This document shows, piece after piece, positions 1-8,513 of a stretch of 64,000 nt of DNA. Position 1 is the first letter of the stretch; each line of letters opens with the position of its first letter. The translations under genes and the position numbers were made by a program. Origin of the DNA: Dyadobacter fermentans DSM 18053 (GTDB taxonomy: Bacteria; Bacteroidota; Bacteroidia; Cytophagales; Spirosomataceae). The stretch is from NCBI RefSeq assembly GCF_000023125.1, contig NC_013037.1, positions 2,356,001 to 2,420,000 on the forward strand, read 5' to 3'. The notes below the pieces were generated by a model. It was not told the origin of the DNA. It ran no database searches and was given only the letters and a program-made list of their open reading frames with translations.

Positions 1-2708
1 CAGGAAGCGGCTTGCTGGCGGTCGCGTTAAAAGCATTAAACTCTTCCTGAGAGAAATAAAGCGTCACACGGCCCTCAGCCGAACCTGCATTTTCAGCCGG
101 AAAAATTTCGTAATGTCTTTTTACAAAACCATCAGGCTGAGATGCCTCCACCCACACGCGCGCCGTCACATTGCCGCGCACCGGCTGCTCGCTGCCAACA
201 CCTGCCACCGTGGCGATCAGCGATTCGCATCCCGACGCGTACACTGTGCTCCCGACACTGTTTTGATCGGCCTGCACGCTCTGAGCCGAGGTGGCCAGCG
301 TTGCTCCTTGATCAGGATTTGTATTGCTGGCTTCATAAGCGCCAATATCGATGCTGCCAAGCTGGATGCGGAAATTCCCGGCCGCATCCGTCGCATATGA
401 ATTTGATGCCGACAAGCCTGCATTGATCAACGGCGAGCATCCTGAAAGACTGTAATCCCCACCCGTAAAAGGCGCCCCGGACCATGACAGTGCAGATTTA
501 AAGAGCGGATTGGTGTTGGCGTTAAATTCCCGGTGCCTGCATTTGCTTCAACGCCTTCCACCAGGCAATGCGAAAACAGCGTGCTGCCGCCCTGGGTGTT
601 GTAGCGCTGTTTCCGCTGATCACCAAGTTGACTACATTCACGCCGTGGCCATAATTGTAAAACCCACCGCCAACAAAGCCGGTTGCGGTTCCCGGTGATC
701 CGGCCATTGATCAGTGTCGGATAGCCGAAATCGACTGAAATACCGCCCCCACTGCTGCTAGCCGTATTTTTTTGTAACACAAAATTAGAAATTGTCGCTT
801 TTGACCAAATCAAGTAAACCCCTCCGCCTGACCTGGCGGCATTGCCCGCTATGAACACATTGTTGATTTTGGGAGAAGAGTTCGCGACATAAATCCCGCC
901 TCCCTCGTCTCTTCTTGCATCATAACCATTGATCTGGGTGGTCAGATCATTGTAGGCCGTGCCGCCGGTGATAGTGAATCCATCCAGCGCAGCCTCCCCT
1001 GCATTGCCAATGCAAACCACCACATGGTAAGCGTTGTTTCCCCGGTTGCTGGTGCTCAGGCCGTCCACCGTAATATCATTGTTATCAAGGTCGCCGCTGA
1101 GGATCGAGCGTCTCGCAGATTGCAGGTCGCGCTCCGAAAGCGAGGTTTCCGTGCCTTTGAAGCCGCCATAAATTTTGACGTCGATCTTCATTAAAAACGC
1201 ATTGTTGCGATCTCCGACAGATACGGTGGAAACGTCGTCAGCCCTGCGCCGCGGAACGTATTTGCCTTCCGCAACCCAAACCTGCTTTACATATTGTTTT
1301 TCAATCATCCCCTGAATGTCGTCGCTGGCATTCTCCCAGCTTGATCCATCGCCGGCACCACGGGCGGTCTGCATCACATATCGGATTTCATATATGGGCT
1401 CGACAGGCCGAACGCCGCCTTCGTGGGGGCCAAGGTCGATTCTTCCGTCGAGCAACCGGGCATTTCCGGCCAGGTCCAGTTCTGTCAAACCAAGCCCTTC
1501 AATGTCTGGCGTGCCTGCGTTGAGCAGCGGCGAGGTGGTCAGCAAGTGATAATCTCCATCTTTGGTAGGTGCCAGGCTAGCGAGCGCCGGGCTTACAAAA
1601 CCCGGGTTCGTGTTGCCGGGAAAATTTCCTTCGCCCGGTAGATCGATCCCGCCCACTAATGAGTGCGCAAATTCGGGCAAGCCGCCAGTCGCATTGTCGC
1701 TGTTCCCCCAAATGATGCTGTTTTAAATCTGGCCACCGGCTCGCCGAAGGAATAGATCCCTGCCCTTCCAAGCCCGGTGTTCCCGCTGATCGTGGTGTTC
1801 ACAACTTCCGTGGACGACCGATAAAAATACATTCCGCCACCATTCGAGGCCGTATTGCCGGTGATCAGCGTATTGCTAATCTTCCCGAGCGAGCTCCAAA
1901 CGGCGATTCCGCCCCCGTTGTCCCTCACTGCCGTGTTGCCTTTAAATTCGCAATGCGTAAGGGTCACCTCTGAGTCCGAAATTGAGAGCCCGCCGCCGCT
2001 GGATTCTGTGGTGTTGTCGAGAAATGATGAGCGCGTGATATTTGCCTGAGAGTACCAGTAAACGGAGCCGCCTGCGCCGAGGCCGGTTGAATGGTTATTG
2101 CGGACGACCAGGTTTGACAGCGTGGGCGATGATTGGCCCACATAAAAGCCGCCGCCTTCAGAGCTTCGCACATTCCAGCCGTCCACATTAATAATCGCAT
2201 CCGAATCGGCATTTCCGCCGGTAATAATGAACCCATCAAGCAGCGCGCTGCCGACGTCATTGACACTGACCACCACGTGATAGGAATTCGTGCCCCTGAT
2301 CGTTTTACTGACGCCGTCGACAACAAAATCATCAATGCCCATGTCACCGCTGAGGGTGGAACGCGTACCAGCGTTCCTTGCATCAAGCGTCGTCTCCGTT
2401 CCTGCAAAACCGCCGTATATGCGCACATTGGGGCGCATTACAAAGGCATTTTTCCGGTTAAGCGGCTGATAAAGGGTGGTGTTGTCCAATGGCCTGACGG
2501 GCCGGTAAGTTCCTGATGCCACCCAAACCTCCTCCGTTCCCTCGGCGTCGATCATAGCTTGCAAATCGTCGCTGGCATTCTCCCACGAGCTGCCGTCGGC
2601 CTCCCCGGAGGAAGATGGTTTTACAAATCGGCGCGCCTGCGAAAAAGCGTCGCTTGACGAAATGTCTAAGCAAAACGGCAAAAGAAATGTTAGTAATTTT
2701 TTCTTCAT
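1..2708 (-). pseudogene. Secreted right-handed beta-helix protein with duplicated modules, frameshifted, 3' end off the window
   Basis: The reading frame starts at 2708 with a signal-peptide-like N-terminus (MKKKLLTFLLPFCLDISSSD) and continues in pieces to the left edge. Two tandem modules share the same order: GSSWENASDD, an iYGGFxGTET motif, LSGD, NxYHVVV, LDGFtITGG and beta-helix coils with xISGNxA repeats. Each module ends in a choice-of-anchor-Q-like segment (SPLLNAG, then DLGPHE; SPLINAG, then DIGAYE). The frame breaks four times: one base lost near 1722 in an A run (coding strand), one gained near 694, one lost near 606 and one lost near 527 in a T run. After these corrections the protein reads on to position 1 (VTLYFSQEEFNAFNA near the edge). 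Such proteins are usually exported and bind or degrade polysaccharide, but no catalytic residues are recognised. The start overlaps the TetR stop in an ATGA. Decay or sequencing error are both possible. Confidence 0.75.
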
Positions 2709-3337
2709 AGAGTCGGGTTGGTTTTTTCCGCCATATCTGCCTCCACACCCCTAAGAATCATTTCCAGGGCCCATTTTAGCAATTCGTTGGACTGCTCATT
2801 ATTCAATCCGCTGACATCTTTATTGGAAATTAGAGGCTCAATTCCGCAGAGCAGGGTCACCACGTTTTTTAAATTAATGTAAGTCTGGTCGTCCAATTCA
2901 GTTTGAAAAGGTTTCATGACGATCTCCAAAGTTCTAGGGCGCCTGCCCCCGCGATGAGCTATCGCCGACTCACCCTTTACTGATTTATCCAGCACCAGGC
3001 TCAGGTATTTGCGGAATTGATTCTCGTGCTCCTGAACCAAATTGTTAAAATAATCCTGCACATACAGAAGCGACTGGCTTAGGGTCATTCCTCTGACGTA
3101 CTCGGTGAAGTCTTCTGGATCTTTATTGGTCATCGATATAGCCACATCCAGACACAGGATATCAATATTGGCGTAGTATCTATAGATGGTTGCACGGGAA
3201 ATCTGCATCTGGGCAGCCACGTCGTCGAGAGAGAAATCCTTATTGGAAACTAACATCTCTCTTGCCGTTTCCAATATCTTCTTCTGAGTCTTCAACTTCT
3301 GGTTGACCCTGCCGGATTTTATATTTTTGTCATTCAT
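2705..3337 (-). CDS. TetR/AcrR-family transcriptional regulator
   Basis: A 210-aa protein with a typical TetR N-terminus: TQKKILETAREMLV, then FSLDDVAAQMQISRATIYRYY as the helix-turn-helix (about residues 36-60), and a variable helical C-terminal ligand domain. TetR proteins are dimeric repressors that release DNA on ligand binding; the ligand here cannot be told. The gene is divergent from a cupin gene with an 80-bp gap, and its stop overlaps the start of the beta-helix gene by four bases, so the two are probably co-transcribed. A 19-bp near-repeat lies over its own start codon and again before the cupin gene, fitting autoregulation and control of the neighbour. Confidence 0.85.
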   Translation of the reverse strand: MNDKNIKSGRVNQKLKTQKKILETAREMLVSNKDFSLDDVAAQMQISRATIYRYYANIDILCLDVAISMTNKDPEDFTEYVRGMTLSQSLLYVQDYFNNLVQEHENQFRKYLSLVLDKSVKGESAIAHRGGRRPRTLEIVMKPFQTELDDQTYINLKNVVTLLCGIEPLISNKDVSGLNNEQSNELLKWALEMILRGVEADMAEKTNPTL

Positions 3338-3408
3338 GAGACAAATATCTTATAAAGCTTGCAATAATCAAAATTAGCTGATAGTTTTGTGAGACAAACT
3401 TCTAATAA
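3337..3408. promoter_or_regulatory. Two direct near-repeats between divergent TetR and cupin genes (possible operators)
   Basis: TGAGACAAATATCTTATAA at 3337-3355 and TGAGACAAACTTCTAATAA at 3390-3408 agree at 15 or 16 of 19 positions. One overlaps the TetR start codon and the other ends ten bases before the cupin ATG. Repeats placed like this are good candidates for the binding sites of the TetR protein. TetR sites are usually palindromes, which these are not, so the function is inferred from position only. Confidence 0.4.
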
Positions 3409-3417
3409 AAATAAAAA

Positions 3418-3855
3418 ATGAAAGTTGAAAAAGAAGTTATTTGTCTGGGTCACAGAATTATACCACACCAAACAAGCGGAAGTTACGATCTGATTGAAGG
3501 CATATCTGCCCCGGGTGTACCCGGCCCACCCCCTCATTATCACAGCAAATACCATGAGGTGTTTGTGGTCACAGAAGGCGCGCTGGAATTTCTTATTGAC
3601 GGCAATCCGGTGACGGTAAAAGCAGGGGAAAGTATAGACATTCCCGCCAATACGCTGCATACCTTCACCAATCAAGGAGAAAGTAATTGCCGTTATCTCA
3701 ATATTCACAGCCCAAAGGGTTTTCTGGGACTGTTCGAAACTTTCGGTGTTGATGCCTCAGAACAGCATGCATTTGAAAAGTCAGTCGCACCCGATGTAAT
3801 CAGTAGGGTACTTCAAAGGGCAACAGATTTTGATATGCATATTATTGTTAGTTAA
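3418..3855 (+). CDS. Cupin-domain protein
   Basis: A 145-aa single-domain cupin. Motif 1 is visible as PPPHYHSKYHEVFVVTEGALEFLIDG (residues about 39-64, with HxH, a following E and G) and motif 2 as AGESIDIPANTLHTFTN (residues about 69-85). The His and Glu residues that bind a metal in cupins are present, so a metal-dependent small-molecule enzyme or sensor is likely; the substrate is not evident. The gene is divergent from a TetR regulator, which suggests ligand-controlled expression. The C-terminal 40 residues (FETFGVDASEQHAFEKS) match the tail common in cupins of the quercetinase-like group. The gene is intact. Confidence 0.8.
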   Translation: MKVEKEVICLGHRIIPHQTSGSYDLIEGISAPGVPGPPPHYHSKYHEVFVVTEGALEFLIDGNPVTVKAGESIDIPANTLHTFTNQGESNCRYLNIHSPKGFLGLFETFGVDASEQHAFEKSVAPDVISRVLQRATDFDMHIIVS

Positions 3856-3924
3856 TCAAGGGTGAAGACCCTTAAATTCTAATTTAGAGCTGGTTGGCTT
3901 TTTTCTAAACCTTACAAAAAGAAT

Positions 3925-3975
3925 ATGAAAATTATAATTGTTGGAGCCAATGAGCCCTTGACCAACTTGGCATAA
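3925..3975 (+). pseudogene. Possible 5' remnant of an NAD(P)-binding (NmrA/epimerase-like) gene
   Basis: The frame reads MKIIIVGANE and then a short unrelated tail to a TAA. MKIIIVGA is the usual first beta-strand and start of the glycine motif of NmrA-type or epimerase proteins. No further matching sequence follows, so only the first eight codons look genuine. It sits about 200 bp left of an IS3 element, which may have removed the rest by deletion. This is a weak call on eight residues. Confidence 0.25.
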
Positions 3976-4178
3976 AAGCGCTTTACCTCTGTGCTTTGTA
4001 GCGGTAGCAATACGAGAATATGCGACCAGCTCAATTGTCGTGACAGTGTCACGACAATTTTCTTAGCAGCAAATTGTAACGTCCGGCGAAGGTTTTTCTC
4101 TTTGAAGTTCCGTCCATATTTCTGAGTCAAATGCCTGGAAAAGGTCACAACAATCTTTTTACCATAGTCGGCTCGCTT
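3976..4178. other. Intergenic DNA between cupin gene and IS3 element
   Basis: Apart from the 27-bp palindrome, nothing coding is convincing here. The only open frame (minus strand, ending at 3912) has no recognisable features and spans the palindrome. It is probably debris left by IS activity. Confidence 0.4.
4033..4059. promoter_or_regulatory. 27-bp perfect palindrome (13-bp arms, one-base centre)
   Basis: The left arm AATTGTCGTGACA (4033-4045) and its exact reverse complement (4047-4059) flank a single G. No T tract follows on either side that would make it an obvious terminator. It lies in a gene-free stretch between the cupin gene and the IS3 element. It could be an operator whose gene has been lost, or a recombination site. 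Confidence 0.5.
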
Positions 4179-4228
4179 TGACCTCCCCCCGGCAAGCGAG
4201 ACAGCTGATAATTAGAGATTTTCGGTGG
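4179..4228 (+). repeat. Left terminal inverted repeat of the first IS3 element
   Basis: A 50-bp repeat matching the reverse complement of 5425-5474 at about 44 positions. This is longer than the 20-40 bp usual in the IS3 family. Confidence 0.85.
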
Positions 4229-4246
4229 TGAGCCCCTCCCAGGTTT

Positions 4247-5149
4247 TCAGACGGTTGAAAGTAGAGTTTCCGGTGTGTCTTGATGGAAATTAACAAATTC
4301 CTTTGGGGTTAAATCATTCAGCGCGCTGTGAGGCCTGAAGTGGTTGTATTCCCACCGAAAGTCCTCGATTTTTTCACGGGCGTCGTCCAGCGATAAGAAC
4401 CAATTGACTGAAAGGCATTCGTCTCGGAATTTTCCGTTAAATGAGTCAACATACGGATTATCGGTTGGTTTCCCGGGTCTTGAAAAGTCTAAGGTAACCC
4501 TATTTGTATAAGCCCACAAATCCATTTCCTTCGAGATAAATTCACTGCCATTGTCGCACTGAATACGTTCTGGAAAACATCCTTCGATTAAGCAGATCCT
4601 GGTCAGTTCAGCTGCGACATCTGCCCCTTTCAGAGATTTGCCAAGCAGCAATCCGTGGCAGATTTTACTGCAATTATCCACTACAGTTAACACCCGGAAC
4701 CGTTCGCCGTTGTAGAGCGCATCTTGCACGAAATCCATACCGCGCGGCGTCCGCTCCACACCTTATTTATTCCTTGAGTGTCCAGACGTTCCAATCGGTG
4801 CTCTGCGCTTCGGCTTCTCCTTGGCCTCTTAGTTCGCAAATTCAGCCCGCAGGTCTTATAAATGCGGTAAACACGTTTATGCCGGGGTGCCGGTGCACTT
4901 GTCACTAAACCCTTCTCTTTTCAACAGCACAAAAATGCGTCTGAACCCATATCGAACCCTCGTATTTGCGATTTCTTTCATGCGCATCATTAGCAATGTA
5001 TCGTCACGACGGTGCGATTTGTAGTAGTACATTGCCCGAACCAATTTCACACACCGGCATGCTCTTTGGATTGAGACGCGATAATTCGAAATAAGCCAAT
5101 TGGCCATTTCCTTTTTGTAAGGAGGCCTCACAGCTTTTTTTAATAACAT
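4247..5149 (-). pseudogene. IS3 transposase OrfB (DDE integrase), frameshifted twice
   Basis: Three overlapping pieces make one OrfB: an N-terminal part (ANWLISNYRVSIQRACR, then RYGFRRIFVLLKREG), a middle part (HKRVYRIYK, GINKVWS) and the catalytic part (MDFVQDALYNGERFRVLTVVD, IQCDNGSEF, NHFRPHSALNDLTPKEF). The D-D-E residues are present in the rve-type core. The first break is near 4895. The second, near 4750, is an apparent 14-bp insertion between the codons for KVWS and MDFVQD. With two breaks the protein cannot be made in one piece. Confidence 0.8.
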
Positions 5150-5393
5150 CCTGAAGCATTTGCTTGTCCAGGCTCAGATCTGCGACAAGCTTTTTCAACT
5201 GGGCGTTTTCCTCCTCCAACTGACGCAGCTTTCGCAGTTCGGCAACGCCCATGCCGCCGTACTTTTTCTTCCAGTTGAAAAAAGTGGCCTGGGAAACCCC
5301 TAATTGACGGCATATCTCCTCGACACGTGTGCCGGTCTCCGATTGTCTAAGCGCAAAAGCGATCTGCGCTTCCGTGAATTTCGACTTTTTCAT
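5004..5393 (-). pseudogene. IS3 transposase OrfA with altered C-terminus
   Basis: The N-terminal part is a normal IS3 OrfA: MKKSKFTEAQIAFALRQSE, the helix-turn-helix VEEICRQLGVSQATFFNWKKKYGG, and a leucine-zipper-like stretch LEEENAQLKKLVADLSLDKQML. OrfA proteins normally end just after the phrase DVIKKKL. Here the run of A residues is seven long; an eighth A would give DVIKKKL and a stop, and would put orfB in the usual -1 frame. With seven As the frame instead runs on for about 40 unrelated residues. This is best read as a one-base homopolymer contraction, real or technical. Confidence 0.75.
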
Positions 5394-5424
5394 AGTGACA
5401 AATTACGTTTTTGATCCGTTTTTG

Positions 5425-5474
5425 CCACCGAAAATCTCTAGTTTTCAGTTGTCTCGTTTGCTGGGGGGAGGTCA
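5425..5474 (-). repeat. Right terminal inverted repeat of the first IS3 element
   Basis: A 50-bp repeat complementary to 4179-4228. It begins CCACCGAAAATCTCTAG and ends in GGGGGGAGGTCA. Confidence 0.85.
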
Positions 5475-5744
5475 GGGGCAAAACGAAAGCAAGAAGCAGT
5501 TTCTGAAATGCTCAAATCGCTAGACGAAATCGACAACTATGTAAAAAAAGGTACTATTACACAAGAGCAAGGCAAAGAATACTCGCATCTTATTAAGAGT
5601 AGAACAGATGAGCTTCTCGGCATGGTGTGGTTCCTAAAAAAATCGCGGCACAGAGCCGGTATTCGACCGATGGAATCGCCCTGCCTTCCGCTAAAGCTCC
5701 AAAATTACTTGGCAACGGGGGAAATAACTGATATCATCAATTAA
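5475..5744 (+). pseudogene. Small open frame directly after IS3, possible 3' fragment of a disrupted gene
   Basis: The frame is open from the IS boundary (AKRKQEAVSEMLKSLDEID) through an internal ATG at 5508 to a stop at 5744. The first half is charged and helical, ending about RTDELLGMVWFL, and looks like the end of a coiled-coil or regulator effector domain; the second half is less protein-like. No family is recognised. Its position against the IS end suggests that the upstream part was lost on insertion. Confidence 0.3.
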
Positions 5745-6509
5745 TATTGCTGATACTCCAACAACAAATGAAGGATCGGTCTGCATATCCCAACAGCAGC
5801 CCTGAGTTTTTGCGGTCAGCACCGCCCTCTCGGTCTGCGCGACACCATCCTTTCATTTATTGCCTCTCTTTGCGATCGCAGGCCAAAGACAAGCAGCTCG
5901 CTGGGCATCTGCGAGCTTTTCGAGGCTGTAGATGCGAACCGGGTGTAAACCTGATCGCATCTATCTGAACTTTTGGAACCGCTCTTTTCGCTAATTCACG
6001 TAGACAACACGTTGTTTAACCTCCTCACTACTTAGATCAGCCTTTTCCTGCTAGGCCAGCCAAATATTTCCCTCAATGCCCCCTCCTTTCGATGCGACTT
6101 TCTAAATGCAACAGCAAGTTATAACTACGCGGCTCCTGCTTTCCGAATTGTCACCATCACCATGCAGATTATGCAGGCAACCCTGCAACTCGGCTATCAA
6201 AGAGGGGCTTTCGATGAAATTCTCCTGGAATAGTTTGTCGGCTGGAACTACAAGCAAATCTACGACTTAGTGCCTCAGCGAATAGTCTAGTGATTGGAAT
6301 TCGATCAGGCTCACTGCCAATTGATCCGCCGCTGTCAAAAACTACTTAGTAGACAATCACCCAATCACTCTGAAAGTATTGAATGCACCGCCAGCTGGAT
6401 TTTCTCGCGCCAAGTCAAGCCACTGATACTCCTGATATTATTAATCCACCTCCAAAGCCGGAGGATTCTCATGGATTTCCGCTATCAATGCAACTTTCAT
6501 AGCTCTTAA
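5745..6509. other. Gene-free 0.75-kb stretch with possible gene debris
   Basis: No intact gene is supported. One frame around 6165-6509 reads TLQLGYQRGAFDEILLE, stop, FVGWNYKQIYDLVPQRIV, two stops, then LEFDQAHCQLIRRCQKLL. This has the look of a decayed helical protein, possibly a sigma-factor-like one, but the match is too vague to name. Confidence 0.3.
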
Positions 6510-7572
6510 TTAGGAGATCGTTGATTTATAATATCTATCTCCCAGCCAAAAGGCCACATTAACCAGCGCTATCAAGGCCGGTACTTCTACCAACGGGCCA
6601 ATTACGCCCACAAATGCCTGACCGGAATTGATGCCAAACACACCGATCGCGACGGCGATCCCCAGCTCGAAATTGTTTCCCGACGCGGTAAACGCAATGG
6701 ACGCGTTCTGTGCGTAATTGGCCCCGTGTGATTTTGCAATGAAGAAACTCATCAGGAACATCACTACAAAATACATTACGAGCGGTATCGCTATCAACGC
6801 CACATCTCCCGGCAACTGGACGATCAGCTCCCCTTTCAGGCTAAACATTAAAATGATGGTAGCCAGCAGCGCTATTAAAGTAATGGGAGAAATGAGGGGT
6901 AGAAATTTCGTCTCGTACCTCTCCTCCCCCTTCAAGGCTGTCAGTCCGATTCGACTTAGCATTCCGGCCCCGAAGGGAATGCCAAGGTAGATCCCAACGC
7001 TTAGTAACGGTAATATCGACAGCCAGTCCTCTCAAACCGATCAACGGCGGTAAAACCGTAATGAAGAAATAGGTATAGAAACTATACAGCAGTACCTGAA
7101 ACACGCTATTCACCGCGACCAACCCCGCTGCATACTCCCGGCTGCCTTCCGCAAGTTCATTCCACACGAGCACCATAGCGATACAGCGCGCCAGGCCGAT
7201 CAGTATCAATCCGACCATGTAATCAGGATGATTCGGCAAAAAGATCACCGCAAGCACAAACATCAGCACCGGGCCGACGATCCAGTTCAGCAGAAGGGAA
7301 ACGGTCATTACACGGGTGTTTCGAAAAACCTCCCCCATTTTGTCGTACTTCACCTTGGCTAGCGGCGGATACATCATCAGAATCAAACCGATGGCCAGGG
7401 GGATGTTGGTAGTGCCGCTGGAAAATCGGTTGATATACCCGGGTACTGATGGCGCGACATTCCCAAGAATGACCCCAAAGGCCATCGCGAGGAAAATCCA
7501 CAACGTCAAGTACCGGTCGAGGAATCCGAGTTTCTTGCGGTTGGCCGCAGGAGCGCAGTTGTTGGCAGACAT
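6510..7572 (-). pseudogene. acr3: Arsenite efflux permease Acr3, one frameshift
   Basis: Acr3 (BASS superfamily) expels arsenite across the inner membrane using the proton gradient. The first part carries the N-terminal helices and the hallmark [18 protein letters not shown], whose Cys is the conserved functional cysteine. The second part carries [20 protein letters not shown] and [14 protein letters not shown], typical of the family end. The two lie in different frames that meet around 7000-7010, where an intact copy would read through [16 protein letters not shown]. Corrected length is about 350 aa, normal for Acr3. It is the last gene of the ars operon, starting three bases after arsC. A one- or two-base indel is likely; if real, the strain would lack this pump. 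Confidence 0.88.
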
Positions 7573-7575
7573 TGC

Positions 7576-7989
7576 TTACAGATTTTTCTTAACAAAGTTT
7601 TCAGAGTAAGTTTTAATCTGCTCACGAACGGCCCGGAACGCTTCTAGAACCTCTTCCTCAGTACCCGTTACTTTTGCCGGATCAGGAAAGTTGTGGTGGA
7701 ATTGCTTTGCATTAGTGGGGAAATAAGGGCAGCGCTCTTTGGCATTGTCACAAACGGTGAGCACGAAATCAAAATCGATGTCGCCGTATTCATCCAGGTT
7801 GTTCGACGTATGATTGGAAGTATCTATTCCATCCTCCGCCATGATCGCGACCGCTTTGGGATTCACGCCGTGCGTCTCTACCCCGGCACTGTATACGACG
7901 GCCTTGTCTCCGGCAAAATGCCTCAAATACCCCTCTGCGATCTGGCTCCGGCAACTGTTACCGGTGCATAGCACCAATACTTTTTTCAT
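7576..7989 (-). CDS. arsC: Arsenate reductase ArsC, thioredoxin-coupled type
   Basis: A 137-aa protein of the low-molecular-weight phosphatase fold that reduces arsenate to arsenite in the cytoplasm. The P-loop is CTGNSCRS with Cys8 as nucleophile, Cys13, and Arg14. Cys80 and Cys87 (VCDNAKERCPYF) match the redox relay of the Staphylococcus-type ArsC that is recycled by thioredoxin. The phosphatase-type aspartate lies in the DPAKVTG segment. It lies between arsN1 (6-bp gap) and acr3 (3-bp gap), so it supplies arsenite to the pump. The gene is intact. Confidence 0.95.
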   Translation of the reverse strand: MKKVLVLCTGNSCRSQIAEGYLRHFAGDKAVVYSAGVETHGVNPKAVAIMAEDGIDTSNHTSNNLDEYGDIDFDFVLTVCDNAKERCPYFPTNAKQFHHNFPDPAKVTGTEEEVLEAFRAVREQIKTYSENFVKKNL

Positions 7990-7995
7990 GTTTAT

Positions 7996-8490
7996 TTAAT
8001 TGATTCCTATGATTTTACTTCTGCGTTCCAACAGATTGACATCCCGCCAGGCCCCTTTCATTTTACCGATTTTCTCACGGTAGCCGATGATGCGGAAACC
8101 ATTGTTTTCATGAAGCCTGATACTTGCCGGATTTTCCGGGAAAATACCGGCCTGCAATGTCCAGTACCCCTTGCCCTCGCTTTCGATGATTAAATGCTTC
8201 AAAAGCAGATCCCCTATTTTCTGCCCTCTGAAAGCTTTGGCTATATAAATGCTCACTTCGGCCACTCCGGTATAGACGCAGCGGCCTGAAACCGGTGTCA
8301 GGGCAGCCCAGCCCGCCACTTCGCCATGATCGGAAACGGCAACGTACCGGAGATTAGCCACATGGGACTGATCCCACACCGCCCATTCCGGCGGACTCGT
8401 TTCGAGCGTTGCCTGACCGGTTGCAATTCCCTGAGCGTAGATGTCCCGGACCGCAGGCCAATCGCTGGGTAACAGTTCTCTGATCGTCAT
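7996..8490 (-). CDS. arsN1: GNAT N-acetyltransferase, ArsN1-like
   Basis: A 164-aa GNAT enzyme of the phosphinothricin acetyltransferase group: MTIRELLPSDWPAVRDIYAQ, then AEVSIYIAKAFRGQKIGDLLL as the acetyl-CoA loop (V-x-x-x-x-R-G-Q-x-I-G), and ENPASIRLHENNGFRIIGY. ArsN1 proteins acetylate the arsenic antibiotic arsinothricin, or phosphinothricin, and are often found in ars operons. The substrate is inferred from family and neighbours. The ATG at 8490 is preferred over an upstream one at 8544, which would overlap the preceding gene by 31 bases and adds residues not typical of the family. Confidence 0.8.
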   Translation of the reverse strand: MTIRELLPSDWPAVRDIYAQGIATGQATLETSPPEWAVWDQSHVANLRYVAVSDHGEVAGWAALTPVSGRCVYTGVAEVSIYIAKAFRGQKIGDLLLKHLIIESEGKGYWTLQAGIFPENPASIRLHENNGFRIIGYREKIGKMKGAWRDVNLLERRSKIIGIN

Positions 8491-8513
8491 CGATATGTTG
8501 TTATGGTGGTTAA

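Larger units (their letters stand above)
4179..5474 (-). mobile_element. IS3-family insertion sequence, 1296 bp, decayed
   Basis: The element is bounded by 50-bp terminal inverted repeats that differ at about six positions. Both start TGACCTCCCCCC at the outer end and finish AGAGATTTTCGGTGG at the inner end. Between them are an orfA with a helix-turn-helix and an orfB with the DDE integrase core. No target-site duplication is visible in the flanks, which suggests later rearrangement. Both reading frames are damaged, so the copy is probably not autonomous. Confidence 0.9.

Noticed and set aside
3912..4148. Open frame of 78 codons on the minus strand
   Set aside because: No recognisable features; it spans the 27-bp palindrome in IS-flanking debris.
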